NCBI GenBank assembly: GCA_037113605.1
Contig: CM073733.1
Location: forward strand, 32,827,501 to 32,891,500
DNA length: 64,000 nucleotides
Reading direction: 5' to 3'
Source of the DNA: Calophaca sinica
Taxonomy: Eukaryota; Streptophyta; Magnoliopsida; Fabales; Fabaceae
Both the position numbers and the translations under genes were made by a program. The notes under the pieces were generated by a model. The model saw only the letters and a list, made by a program, of their open reading frames with translations. It did no database searches and was not told the DNA's origin. Shown piece after piece: positions 29,046-40,270 of the stretch. The number at the start of each line of letters is the position of its first letter. Within the stretch, counting starts at the first letter, position 1.

Positions 29046-31823
29046 ATCACATTATGAGTGAGACTTTTGTACATAATAGCTCAGATATTGTATTTGTATT
29101 GCATATACTTATCTGTGAGATTCTCTTACTGTTGAATTATGAACTTTACTATATGTGACTACATGTTCTATACGCGAGAAACTTATTTCAGTATATTAAT
29201 CTATGAATGTTCAAAATGTACGCTTTCATATGATGATACATCCTTTAACATTCCTTGGTCATGTAAATATACTTGCATGAATTTCAATGCTTCTTCTTAT
29301 GGCTTTTATCTGTCCCCCGATATATACTGAGTATTAGCTTTTGATTGAACCATAGCCTTATTATTCTTTTTCCTGAAAACAGAATCTTTTATTATTCTGC
29401 CAAAGCCTAAAGATGCTCAAAATTCAAAGGGAAGGCAGGGGAAGGCAGGGCCAGTACATAAGGAATAGTTCGTGTTCTTAAATTAGAAAAGACCGCAACG
29501 GTTACCAGAATCCTAGGAGCATGTAACCCAAAAAAAAAAAAAAAAAAGAATACCAAAAGCATAGCAATTTTAGAGCACAAACCCCTTTTTCGGTGATACT
29601 GTGATAGCTAGTGTTAGGATAGAAACGAAGGGAAAATTAATTAGTGTCAATTCGGGCAGCTAGTGGGGATCGGTTAGATAACCTCATTATTGGAGTTCCT
29701 GCTATTTATAGATTAAGAAGAGTATTAACTCTTGCAACTCCAGTTTCTCTAAGATCAGGATCTTGTCTGTACTCTATTATATTTTTCACTCTGGGGAAAT
29801 ATGAAAAAAAATATAAAGCAGCTAGGACAAACCGAGGAATTTAGTTTTAAGATGAATACGATAAGCAGCAAGTAGATGAGTACAATATTAAAACAACAAA
29901 ATTACAGGGTAAGGTAATAGTAATACAGTGCACGCCTGGACAAAGCCAGTAAAATCAAACCCTAATTAACAATCTAGGAAGAAGCAGTAACAGACGTTGT
30001 TAATATGCTAATTAATATCCCTCTCCTGCATGCCATAATTGTAGTTCAGCAGCATTCTTCGCAAAGCCAGCAGCAGCACAGAGCAAAGAGGCTGCATCAT
30101 CAATAAGAGGGGGAAAAAAAATTAGTGGTTATGCAAATAATTAAATTTGTTTGGAGGGTTTGGTGGATTATTCTGATCCAACTCAATGATTTGTATTCTT
30201 GTGAAAATTTTGTGGTCTAAGTGGAAGATTAACTTCAATAAAAAAACGCATTGAATTTGTTGTGATTAGTTCATGTTTTAGCTCAGCAATTACTGAACAT
30301 ATGGTTACATTCATATTTGTCTTTCCCTTCAGGCAGGATAACTACACATGTATGCATGTATTAATCATTAAGCAGTAGATGCTTACCATCCTTCAATGAA
30401 GCCTCTATCACCTTTTTTCTTCGAACTAAAGAACATCTTTCTTTTGGTGGGGGGATTCTCGGTTGGGTATCCTGAAATCATGGAACAATGGAAAGTTAGT
30501 TCTTTATGGTATTCAAATTAGCTATGTTGTATTTGTGACTTTGTGCATGTTTGTTTTTGTGTGTGAGAGAGAGAGAGAGAGAGATGCGTATAGGGGAACC
30601 TGGTGGAGGCTGGTTTCTGTGAGTCTCTGGCTTCTGCATTTTGGAGAATGAAAAAGTGACTTGTGTTAGATCTTCAGTGTGCAAGTCAATGTGGTGCCTG
30701 ATAGCCTGATACAGTAATGTTGATATTCTAGCTTGTCAATATATGTACGTCATGAAGTAACCCATATACATATTTATATGGGGGAGAGAGAACTTTGCAA
30801 TGTTTGAGATAGTCATAGAATACCCTGTTTCACATTTTCCTGTTATTGCTAGTCACCCCTTGTGAGTATGCTTTTCTTGAAGCTACCTTCATCTTTTACA
30901 TTACACTTTACAGCATATAGTTTTTTCTAAACAAGAAAAAAGAAGACAATATCTTTTGGAGGTCGGTTGGCTATTCCATTCACAAGGCCTTTTGTGAACT
31001 TAACTTTGGTGAGTGATTATTCTTTTTTTAAATTTTTAAAGTGCCACTTTCTACTTAAAACTCTTGCGATTCCTTCTGGAGAACAAAAAGTAAAGAAGCA
31101 TGTTGACACTAGATTGAAAGCCAACTATCAGGAAGCAAAATAAAACAGCACATTTTATTCTTTTTTTTTTTTCCACTATGAATTTGGATCCTTTGCTTAG
31201 CACAGGGAACCACAAAAAGCAGTCACAGAAGAATAAAGGCACCAACAAGTGCCTAATAGAGCGATATTGGCTGAGTTTGTCAAATATTTCACACTTATTT
31301 GGGTATGAAACCCACTTAGATGGGTAATCGACTCTTCTCAAGAATATATTCGTCACATATCTATTGGGAATAATTTTTAATTTATGATTGAATTGAATTT
31401 TGCTGTTGGAGAATAAGATATAATAATTAAGTCATGGTGTTTGGATTAAATTGGTGGAGGTGTTTTGTGGAGGGGCCAATTTAAATGGAACGGATTTGAG
31501 ATTAGCACAATGTAACATCATCTGCAGTGCAGGTATAATACACATGTCCGCAAATCCAAATCCTACAAATTTCGTGTTATGTTTAACGATATCCTGCTCC
31601 AAGGCAAATATAATAGCGTATGACGCCATGCACCAAAACAAAATTAAAAAAAAATAATGTTATAAAAAAAAAATAATAATGTATGACGCCTAAGTCCAGT
31701 GACATAATTGTGATATTAGCGAACTTACAACACTCCGAAGTCCGATTAGCATTTGTTTGATGTAAAGCCATGAAAAGTTGCCCGTACGTATGAGAATAGT
31801 ATAAGTGGGTAATTATATTAGGC
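29046..31823. other. Intergenic DNA after the Sec14-like gene
   Basis: The first few hundred bases are presumably the 3'UTR; AATAAA-like motifs are weak. No convincing ORF or repeat family is seen beyond A-runs (29529), a (GA)n tract at about 30567-30584 and a T-run near 31163. Open frames here are short and lack coding character. Confidence 0.5.
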
Positions 31824-32205
31824 GACAGTTAGGGTGGTCCAATATTTTAGGTGGTTTACAGTGGTTAAACGCTTGAAAATTGCTCCAAACTCCAACGACG
31901 ACCGATGTTGCCGCCCGTAAGTAGAAGTTCATGGTCCTCCATGCCTGCATAGTCCTCAACGGTGACCTGATCGGTGCCGGTTCAATAAAAAACAACGAAA
32001 AACTGACCAGGTCAAAGTTTAGGCATGCGTATTCGTTTTTGTTGTTTTTGGCTGAATCAGCACCAATCAGATCATCGTTGAGGACCGTGCAAACATGAAG
32101 GATCATAAACTTCTACTTACGGACGGCAGTGTCGGTCATAGTTAGAGTTTGGAACGATTTTCAAGTGTTTGACCACTATAAACCACTTGAATTGTTTGTC
32201 TAAAA
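31824..32205. mobile_element. Foldback element with arms of about 150 bp
   Basis: The left arm (about 31850-31982) contains GGTGGTTTACAGTGGTTAAA, CCGCCCGTAAGTAGAAGTT and CTCAACGGTGACCTGATCGG. The right arm (about 32050-32190) carries the complements, e.g. AACTTCTACTTACGGACGG and TTTGACCACTATAAACCAC. The loop is about 70 bases. Arms match along most of their length with scattered differences. Exact termini and target duplication could not be fixed. Confidence 0.8.
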
Positions 32206-32221
32206 ATTGTGATATCAATTT

Positions 32222-33360
32222 TTTGTAGCCCTTTTTTGGTCCAATTTTACCCTTAATTTGGGGTAGTTATTCCAACATACCATAATATATAACTGTAATT
32301 ATGTAACTGTGAAGGGAAAAAAGTGGATAACTTTCTTGTTACTAGAGAGAAAGGGCTGAAGAGAAAAGATCGAAATCATCCTCGGAATTTGAAATTTATC
32401 TATAACAATATATAAAGCAGCATGGCCATGTAAGCTGCAAGGCGAGTTAGGTCGTCACCTTAGGCCTCAGGCCCAATTTTTTTAATACTATCTCGTTTGT
32501 CGACTTGCAGTTATATGTGATATGTAACGGACAAAGGACAATACTTATTACTATGTTCCATCTATTTGAGCTAATGGGCGATACTTAATACTCCCTCCGG
32601 TCCCTTTTATAAGGAGTAAATTTGTTCATTTTCTTGGTCCTAATTATAAAAAATAATATCAATTTTCAAAAGCATTAAATGTCTAATTTCCATTAATACT
32701 ATTAGACAATGAACTTCCTATAAAGAAATTTAGAGTATTAGTGAATTTACAGTTACAAATTATCATGGACATAATCTATAACTAGGGACGGAGGCACGTT
32801 GTTGCCTCCAGGTTCCAGCCCCCGCAGAAGTTTTGAAAATTTTGTTTACAACCCAATAAAAATTGTTTTTTTTTATAGATGATTTTCATGACATGCAAGA
32901 CAAATGATTTTTTTTTTGATAGATTCCTAATGTAATTCACATTTTGGAACATATAAGTATGAATATTCACTACAAATTTTGATATTTATATACATATATA
33001 TTTGTTAGATGAATTTTAATTTTTATAGTTCGCCCTCGCAACCATCCAATCCTGGCTCCGTCCCTGTCTATAACAATATATAAAGTGAATATTCTCTTTT
33101 GGTGTAGTCATTTTTCCTTCCAATTTTATCCTTCATTTGGGGCAATTATTCCAACACACCCTAATATATAAGTATGTAAATGCAAAGAAAAAAGAAAGAG
33201 TGAATAAGTTTCCAGTTACTGGGGAGGAAAAGGTGAAGAGAAAAGAAATCATCCTCACAAATGGAAATTTAACAAGCAAAGAGATAAGTATTATAAAATC
33301 AAGATAAAGAAATTTAGAGTATTAGTGAATTTACAATTACATATTATCATGGACATAAAG
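32222..33360 (+). repeat. Local direct duplication with about 880-bp spacing
   Basis: The segment 32222-32400 (CCAATTTTACCCTTAATTTGG ending near ATCGAAATCATCCTC) reappears at 33115-33290 with substitutions. A block at about 32722-32775 (GAAATTTAGAGTATTAGTGA, ATCATGGACATAA) reappears at 33310-33360. TCTATAACAATATATAAAG occurs at 32399 and 33067. A Stowaway-like end (CTCCCTCCGGTCCC, preceded by TA at 32589) lies in the first copy. Confidence 0.75.
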
Positions 33361-33949
33361 CACAAATGCACACAACAAAGCACAATAAAAATGCGGACAG
33401 ACGAGCACAATCTTTCTGCAAGTATTAATTATTGGAAGTCTTACGATAGATGAGGGTGAAGGTGGGCCGGAATATGCATCTCCCGGGAAATGCATGCTCA
33501 TCATTTGTTATCAGTTCTGATCTTAGAATCTTAACTTAAAAGTTTTTACGCAGGTGAGTTTTCATGTTTCTATGGTGCTTCAATTTCAAATTTTAGGCCA
33601 CTTTAATCGAGAAATATATTTGTATGTTGTTAATGTGTATAAAATTTACAAAGGATATTCTTTTGTTGTTGATCCATCCACTTTATTGTTTTCAATTATG
33701 TAAAGAGGCAGAAGATTAGACACTTTATTCTTATGCAAGAGCTTCACTGATACTCGCAATTGACCATGTTCTCTATATTTAAAGTCGATGCATTCTATGA
33801 CATTTGATCACTCTTTCTTTGTCAAAAGTTTATATCCTATAGTTGCTAGTTGTTTGTCATTGGATTTGTGAGCCCTCAAATGCTCATGGTTGTCATTGAA
33901 TAGTGTATTTAAGCTGCATTTTGGTGTAATAGTGACAAGAACAACAGGT
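33361..33949. other. Noncoding DNA
   Basis: Nothing recognisable. It is AT-rich with short open frames only, and is bounded on the right by the LINE 3' end. Confidence 0.4.
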
Positions 33950-34592
33950 ATTTATTTTGGTGTGCCACAATGTGGACAATTTGGTCTATGAGGAACAAGA
34001 TTATGTTTAGGGGGGAGGTTGCTAGTTTCACTGCTGTGTTGGCGTATATTAAATCTGTATCATGGGGCGGGTTTATGGGCTGTGAGAAAAGGGACAAGCA
34101 TATTTCATTTTCAGACTGGTTTAGTAATCCTGTACAATGTCTTTGAATATTGTCTCAAGAGGGGTTGGCTTCAATAGATGCGGTTTGGTTAGATGAATGA
34201 GATGGTGTGTTATGGCCAATTGGAATGGGCGCTGGATGTCTTTTTTGTGCAGGAAAAATGGAGATGTTGTTCTAACAAATTGCTCGAATTTTGGGTGGGG
34301 AGGACTGGTCTTGCAAGGATTGATGATTATGTGGGGAGTATTATATAGGTTGTCAGTGTTGATAGAGTGCAGAATTAAGTGATTAGTAAGTTTGGTGGAA
34401 GTTTACGTTATTGCGTGCGGTTGGTTGTCGTACTCTTTTTTCTCTCTTGGTCTTTTTTCCAATGGGTTTTGGCCTTGAAAGGTTTTAATGAGACACTTCC
34501 TTTCTTGAACATTTGTATATATGGGTTCGGAGTACCCCTTGTAATCCAGTTTTTTAATAGATTATGTTGCTTATCTAAAAAAAAGAAAAGAA
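33950..34592 (+). mobile_element. LINE 3' end, 5'-truncated
   Basis: The frame from 33961 to the stop at 34146 reads MWTIWSMRNKIMFRGEV, VKSVSW-like YIKSVSWGGF and SFSDWFSNPVQCL, the C-terminal end found in plant L1-type LINEs. A 3'UTR of about 430 bases follows, and the copy ends in an A-rich tail at 34577-34595 (after TTGCTTATCTAAAA). The C-terminus and 3' end resemble the copy at 60255-60815, so both belong to one family. 5' truncation is usual for target-primed insertion. Confidence 0.75.
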
Positions 34593-34921
34593 AAAGCTGC
34601 ATATCATGGTTCTCCATTCTTTAATGTTGAAAATAACTAGTTGTAAATAGTAATTCGGCTTGTCAACTTTATGGGCAACGGATGCATTTTTCTTTCTACA
34701 AGTGCAGTAATTTCCTCGTGACAAAATCCATCATTATATATTTCTTTCATGATATTAAATTGTCGTGGTGTTGCTTGAGTTATGAAAATTAATTGCTATG
34801 CTGCATCATTCCCAAAAGCCCCTTAATTAGAGAAGCCTATACTATATACTGTCTCCATAGATGTCTAGTTGGAAAACAAATTTGTTGGATTTACTAAAAT
34901 TGTTTCATTTTCCTAAATTGT

Positions 34922-35037
34922 TCAGTGGCAGTGGTTCTGCTTATACTCGTATTTATTTAGCAATAGAGGCTCTGGCTGATGGAGGAGTAGCAGCTGGTCT
35001 TCCACGTGATCTTTCATTAAGTCTAGCTTCTCAAACT
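34922..35037 (+). pseudogene. Pyrroline-5-carboxylate reductase (P5CR) exon fragment
   Basis: The frame reads SGSGSAYTRIYLAIEALADG followed by GVAAGLPRDLSLSLASQT. This is the conserved dimerisation/active-site segment of P5CR, which makes proline from pyrroline-5-carboxylate. Normal enzymes have SGSGPAY followed directly by the aliphatic residue, so Pro to Ser and a two-residue insertion (TR) are visible. The match ends sharply after SLASQT, a likely exon boundary, and no other P5CR part was found nearby. It is probably a captured or duplicated exon. Confidence 0.8.
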
Positions 35038-35516
35038 GCAAATGAAACGAAATACTATCCTTTGACCATTTAATAGTGTTTATAGTTAGTCTGATGCTTC
35101 TTGCTATTAGTCTCAAAAAAAAAATTTTAAACCATTTAAGAGTAAAATTATTTCAATATCCTGTAGCATGATATGTTCAGTTTGCCAGGATTAGAACTTC
35201 AATGTTCAGATTTAGAATATTATGAATAAGTCTGATCTGAATGCCTAGAGAGATTAACAAAGCAATCGTATTAGTATTTCATCCAAAATTAAGGGCTATT
35301 TTTCTTTCTAATAATAAAAAGGACTAGGGCAAATATATATTTTGTTGGTAGATATGTATTTGTTAGATTTGTTTCTAATATGTATTTTGTGTTTTGGAGT
35401 GGCCAGATTTGTTTTATTGCTGCTTTATCTTTCAGACAGAGTCTAATTAATGAGAAATGAGAATGATAATGAAAATGAAAATGATTTGTCTTGTTTTTCT
35501 TTCCCAGTGGCCTCTC
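35038..35516. other. Noncoding DNA between the P5CR fragment and copia element
   Basis: No gene was recognised. It ends with the 5-bp target duplication CTCTC (35512-35516) of the copia element. Confidence 0.4.
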
Positions 35517-35726
35517 TGAAGAGAGTAGAGAATCAGAGGAACTCATATTGAATATGCTTGAGGAAAATGATTCAGAATGAATCTCTTACATTGCTTTGAG
35601 CACAACTCTGTTTATATACAAGAAGGCAGTTATAACTGCCTTGCCAGCTGGCATTTCCAGGCTGGCACAGCTCTAACAGAATTGTATTAACAATTAACAG
35701 TTGCTTAACTTGCTTAAACTCTATTA
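35517..35726 (-). repeat. Copia 3' LTR
   Basis: Identical by eye over 210 bases to 40271-40480. It contains a TATA-like GTATATAAACAGAG on the minus strand near 35615. Confidence 0.93.
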
Positions 35727-35740
35727 CTCCCCCCACAAGA

Positions 35741-38413
35741 TCAAGGGGGTTGATTAGCAACAACCTTGAGCTTGGTCCTCAAGTCTTGAAAAGAAGAGGT
35801 AGGCAGCGGTTTAGTCAGTGCATCAGCAATTTGAGCAGCAGCTGGAACATGCTGAATGTGCAGAGTTTTTGCTACAGCCCTTTCGCGAACAAAATGAATA
35901 TCAAGCTCGATATGCTTTGTGCGAGCATGTAAGATAGGGTTGTGAGCTAACAAAACAACACTTAAGTTGTCACACAGTAAGGTAGGTGGCTGAAATGGAA
36001 CATGAAGTTCAGTTAAGAGAGATTCCAGCCATAGTAATTCTGATGTTGCATGAGCCATTCCACGGTACTCTGCCTCTGCACTGGACCGTGCTACTAGAGG
36101 CTGCTTCTTTGAGCTCCAAGACACAAGGTTTGGCCCAAAATAAATGCAAGAACCAGAGGTGGATCTGCGATCATCAGGATCACTGGCCCAGTCAGAATCA
36201 CTGTAAGCCCGCAGAGAAAATTTGTGATCTGAGGCAGCTGGTACAAGCAGTAAACCATGATGTGAAGTGCCACTCAAATATCGAAGGATTCTTCTCACTA
36301 CCTTCCAGTGACTTTCAAGAGGAGCAGCCATAAATTGACAAGCTTTGTTGACACTAAAAGCAATGTCTGGTCTTGTAAGTGTGACATATTGGAGGGCTCC
36401 CACAATGGATCTATATTGATGAGGGTCGACCATAAAATCAGTAGCATGGTTGCTCATTTTGCAGTGACTAAACATGGGTGTGGACACACCATTTGCATTA
36501 ACCATTTTAGCTCTTGCTAAGAGATCCCTGATGTATTTGGATTGTGTGAGTAACATAGAACCATTTGGCCGAGACCTGACCTCTATTCCCAGAAAGTAAT
36601 CTGGTTTGCCCAGTTTCTTCAAAGCAAATTTATCATGCAGCTTATTGATGAGATCATGCACTAATTTGGTGGAAGAACCAGTTATGAGGATGTCATCTAC
36701 ATAGACAAGGGCATAGAGAGTTATGCCATTGGCCTTGTAAATAAAAAGTGAATGGTCACACCTGCTGTGAGAGAAACCGAATTGTAGAAGGGCTTGAGTA
36801 AGGCGCTCATACCAAGCCCTAGGGGCTTGCTTAAGCCCATAGAGTGCCCTATTCAACTTGCAAACAAGGCTTTTATCCGAAGCTTCAAAGCCAGGAGGCT
36901 GGCACATGTAGACCTCCTCTTGTAACAACCCATTAAGGAAGGCATTGTTTATGTCTATTTGTTGAACATCCCATTTATAGGTCAAAGCAAGTGTCAAGAT
37001 GACTCGAATTGTAGTAGGCTTGACCACGGGTGAGAATGTCTCACTGAAATCAAAGCCCGGTTGTTGATGAAAACCTTTTGCAACAAGTCGTGCCTTATAT
37101 TTGTTTACACTGCCATCTGGATTTTCTTTTATCCTAAACACCCACTTGCAACCTATAGCTTTCCTATGTAAGGGTGGGGAGGTAAGAGTCCAAGTATCAT
37201 TGCTTAACAGGGCTTGATACTCTTGTTTCATAGTCTCTAACCACTCTGGTTGAGATAGAGCTTGTTTGACAGTACTAGGCTCCACATGAGCAACAAATGC
37301 CTTAGGTTTGGAATTTCCTGTTTTGGCTCTTGTGAGCATTGGATGACTGTTAACTACCAAAGGTGATACTGCTGGAATACTAGAACTGGCAGCTGATTGT
37401 GACTCCACAGAAGGTTGAGTCACAGGATTCGAGCAGGTTGGATTACTTGAGGGAACAGGAATAAGTGATACAGCAGAAACAGTGTCAGACACAGGTGTTG
37501 GGGTAGCAGAAGCAGAAGACACCTCAGGACTATGAGAAGATGCAGAACCAGACAATGACACACCAGGACTGTGTGCAGGGACAGTGTTTGGACAGATTAG
37601 ACTCAGTTTGGAGGACTGAGAAGACACAGATTCTGCAGATGTATTTGATGAGGGAAACATGCTTGAGTAAGGAAATTTAAACTCATTGAATAGAACATCT
37701 TTAGATATATAAACTCGACCATCACTACTAAGACATTTGTATCCCTTATGTTGAGGAGACACTCCCAAAAATACACACTCAGAACTTCTGAATTGAAACT
37801 TGTGTTGGTTGTAAGGCCTTAATAAAGGGAAGCATGCACAGCCAAATGTTTTTATTGATTTGTAATCTGGTATGGTTTTGTACAGGGCATTGTAAGGGGA
37901 AGAAAAATCAGGAAGTGCTGAAGTTGGCAATCTGATTATGAGGTAAACTGAAGCAGTAAAGCTATGGTCCCAATATGTAATAGGAATGGAGGCATGAGCA
38001 AGTAATGTTAGCCCCATGTCAACTATTTGTCTATGCTTCCTCTCAACCGTCCCATTTTGGTGAGAGGTGTGTGGACAAGTGAGTCTATGTAAGATACCTA
38101 GTTCATTAAGGTATTTGGTAAATGGTCGAAATTCTCCCCCAAAATCTGACTGGACAGCTTTAACATTGGCATTAAACTGAGTTTTTACAAGTGCATGAAA
38201 GAGTTTAAAAGCATTTAAGGCCTCAGACTTTTGCTTTAGAAAATATATCCAAGTATATTTGGTAAAGGCATCAACAAAAGCAATGTAGTAATAATAACCA
38301 CCACTAGAAGGAGAAGGAGATGGTCCCCACAAGTCAGTGTGTATAACCTCAAATGGAGCAGAGTATACAGTAAGGGATGGGGGGCACGCAATTTGTGAGA
38401 TTTTCCTAAACAA
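35741..38413 (-). CDS. Copia integrase core, reverse transcriptase and RNase H
   Basis: An 890-codon open frame. Integrase catalytic residues lie in VIHTDLWGP, VQSDFGGEF and NGTVERKHRQ. The GKQ-type C-terminal region follows, then a Ser/Pro/Val-rich linker (about residues 260-370). Reverse transcriptase starts at ALSQPEWLETMKQEYQALL and includes GCKWVFRIKENPDGSVNKYK, QIDINNAFLNG, QAPRAWYERL and the catalytic YVDDIL. RNase H has AYSDSDWASDPDDRRSTSG and SSAEAEYRGMA, ending ADALTKPLPTSSF. It is open without stops. The first residues belong to the region out of frame with gag, so the listed first Met is not a true start; translation depends on the frame change near 38385. Confidence 0.93.
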   Translation of the reverse strand: MFRKISQIACPPSLTVYSAPFEVIHTDLWGPSPSPSSGGYYYYIAFVDAFTKYTWIYFLKQKSEALNAFKLFHALVKTQFNANVKAVQSDFGGEFRPFTKYLNELGILHRLTCPHTSHQNGTVERKHRQIVDMGLTLLAHASIPITYWDHSFTASVYLIIRLPTSALPDFSSPYNALYKTIPDYKSIKTFGCACFPLLRPYNQHKFQFRSSECVFLGVSPQHKGYKCLSSDGRVYISKDVLFNEFKFPYSSMFPSSNTSAESVSSQSSKLSLICPNTVPAHSPGVSLSGSASSHSPEVSSASATPTPVSDTVSAVSLIPVPSSNPTCSNPVTQPSVESQSAASSSIPAVSPLVVNSHPMLTRAKTGNSKPKAFVAHVEPSTVKQALSQPEWLETMKQEYQALLSNDTWTLTSPPLHRKAIGCKWVFRIKENPDGSVNKYKARLVAKGFHQQPGFDFSETFSPVVKPTTIRVILTLALTYKWDVQQIDINNAFLNGLLQEEVYMCQPPGFEASDKSLVCKLNRALYGLKQAPRAWYERLTQALLQFGFSHSRCDHSLFIYKANGITLYALVYVDDILITGSSTKLVHDLINKLHDKFALKKLGKPDYFLGIEVRSRPNGSMLLTQSKYIRDLLARAKMVNANGVSTPMFSHCKMSNHATDFMVDPHQYRSIVGALQYVTLTRPDIAFSVNKACQFMAAPLESHWKVVRRILRYLSGTSHHGLLLVPAASDHKFSLRAYSDSDWASDPDDRRSTSGSCIYFGPNLVSWSSKKQPLVARSSAEAEYRGMAHATSELLWLESLLTELHVPFQPPTLLCDNLSVVLLAHNPILHARTKHIELDIHFVRERAVAKTLHIQHVPAAAQIADALTKPLPTSSFQDLRTKLKVVANQPP

Positions 38414-40179
38414 CAGGAATTACAGAATTCAGTAGTGCTCTTATTTGGAATATGAATATTACAAAGGCTGAGCACATTTCTAATAGCAGTAGGGTTTGCA
38501 TGCCCTAATCGATAGTGCCAAATTGAAATTACATTTGATAACTTGGTTCCTATAGCAGAAACTGCATCAGTGGCAGAGGCAGAAACTGCAGAAGTAGCAG
38601 TGATAGTGTTCACAGTAGGTGGAACAGTTTGGGCTTGACTGGAGAGAACAGAACTTGAGGATTCCAGGGGCAGATTCTGAAAACGATACAACCCACTAGC
38701 ATCAAGGGAACCCTCAAGGAGCACCTGCTTAGATGCCTGAGATTTGACATAGCAATGAGTAGGATGAAATTCAAAAAACACTTGATTATCTTTTGCAAAC
38801 TGTGAAACAGAAAGTAAGTTGCGAGTAATTGAGGGAACATGAAGCATATTCTTAAGAGACAGGGCAGTGGTAGGCATTAAATTAGAGATGAATGTTGAAG
38901 AACCAATAGATTGAATTTCTAAGCCTTGACCATTACCTACATGCACTCTTTCTGACCCTACATAAGGAATGCTATGCTGCAAGTGTGTGTTATTAGAAGT
39001 TAGGTGATGGGAAGCACCTGAGTCAGCAAACCAGGCCTGAGAATCAAGGCCTGATGGTAGAGTGAGTTCCTGTGTGTAAGCCATTGGATGCTGCTGAGTT
39101 GCCAAGAGTGCACTTGGTTGAGTTCCTTGGCCAGAAGGTGCCGCTAGATCTTGTTTTACACCTGTTCCAGGACTTTGACCTAAAGCTTGTTGCGTGGCAT
39201 TAGAAGAAGCTTGAGACACTGGTGCCTGAGGGACAAAAGACTCATCATAGCGGTACCAACAGTTGACCACAGCATGGCCATATTTGCCACAGAGTTGGCA
39301 AGTTGGACGTGTGCCATTGCCAGTGAAACGCCCACGGCCGCGTCCTCGTCCACGGTTACTGCGACCTCTGCCGCGGAAGGCTTGATTTCCACCACGAAAA
39401 CCATGCGAGCCTTGATTGTGACCCTGACCTGTGTGAGCGATATTTGCAGTGGCATTCGAAACAGAAAGTTCTTGCCTAAATTTGTCAAGCTGAGCCTCTT
39501 GAACATAGAGCAGTGCCTCAATATCATATAATGAAGGAGAATCAGACCGTCCATAGATCATCATTACAAAGTTGTTGTACTCCTCAGGAAGGCCATCAAG
39601 AACAGCATCAACCTGATCCTGTTCTGAAATCGGATCTCCAATTGCTAACAATTGATCAGCGATGGCTTTGATTCTAAGAACAAATTCAGAAATAGAACTA
39701 TTTGATTTCTTAGTTGATTTCAACTCAGAACGAAGTTGACGCGCACGAGCTTTCATAAGCGCATGAAAATGACGGTGAATTTTGTCCCAAACCTCACATG
39801 CATGTTTACAGGAAAGAACCCTAGGTAGCACTGATTCTGAAATCGTAGACAACAACCAGGTGAAGAGAGCCTGATCTTGCACAATCCAGGCTTCATATTC
39901 TTCAGAAACGACGTTAGCCTGACGATCGGTTTCAGATTTGTACATCATCGAAATCTGTGGATTCACAACGAACCGATGCAACTTGTGCGTAGTAATGATG
40001 CCCTCTACCTGTTGATTCCATAACAAGAAGTTGCTATCCTGCAATTTTATCGAGAGCTTTGGACCAAACGAAGCGTTGCTCGACGAATTGGTGCTAGATG
40101 AATTGTTGATCTGCGAACCAATTCCATTGATATTTTGCGAAGAACGATTGATTATTGGCGAATCACCAGAAGCCGCCAT
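38236..40179 (-). CDS. Copia gag, protease and integrase N-terminus
   Basis: Starts at ATG 40179 (MAASGDSPIINRSSQ) just inside the PBS. The gag capsid-like region contains LSIKLQDSNFLLWNQQVEG and LSTISESVLPRVLSCKHAC. A GRGRSNRGRGRGRGRF tract and one CCHC knuckle follow (CQLCGKYGHAVVNCW). The aspartic protease motif is WFADSGASHHLTS. The HHCC zinc domain of integrase is WHYRLGHANPTAIRNV to CNSCCLGKSHK. After this, near 38385, the frame leaves the conserved track and ends at 38236 in meaningless sequence, while the integrase core continues in the overlapping frame. This is a single indel, biological or an assembly error. Confidence 0.92.
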   Translation of the reverse strand: MAASGDSPIINRSSQNINGIGSQINNSSSTNSSSNASFGPKLSIKLQDSNFLLWNQQVEGIITTHKLHRFVVNPQISMMYKSETDRQANVVSEEYEAWIVQDQALFTWLLSTISESVLPRVLSCKHACEVWDKIHRHFHALMKARARQLRSELKSTKKSNSSISEFVLRIKAIADQLLAIGDPISEQDQVDAVLDGLPEEYNNFVMMIYGRSDSPSLYDIEALLYVQEAQLDKFRQELSVSNATANIAHTGQGHNQGSHGFRGGNQAFRGRGRSNRGRGRGRGRFTGNGTRPTCQLCGKYGHAVVNCWYRYDESFVPQAPVSQASSNATQQALGQSPGTGVKQDLAAPSGQGTQPSALLATQQHPMAYTQELTLPSGLDSQAWFADSGASHHLTSNNTHLQHSIPYVGSERVHVGNGQGLEIQSIGSSTFISNLMPTTALSLKNMLHVPSITRNLLSVSQFAKDNQVFFEFHPTHCYVKSQASKQVLLEGSLDASGLYRFQNLPLESSSSVLSSQAQTVPPTVNTITATSAVSASATDAVSAIGTKLSNVISIWHYRLGHANPTAIRNVLSLCNIHIPNKSTTEFCNSCCLGKSHKLRAPHPLLYTLLHLRLYTLTCGDHLLLLLVVVIITTLLLLMPLPNILGYIF

Positions 40180-40270
40180 TGCAGCAATCAACAGAAACGT
40201 GAAGAGATTCACGCAAGCAGAAGCACGATCATGAAGGTAGAACCAAGATCGACTATGGCGAATGATACCA

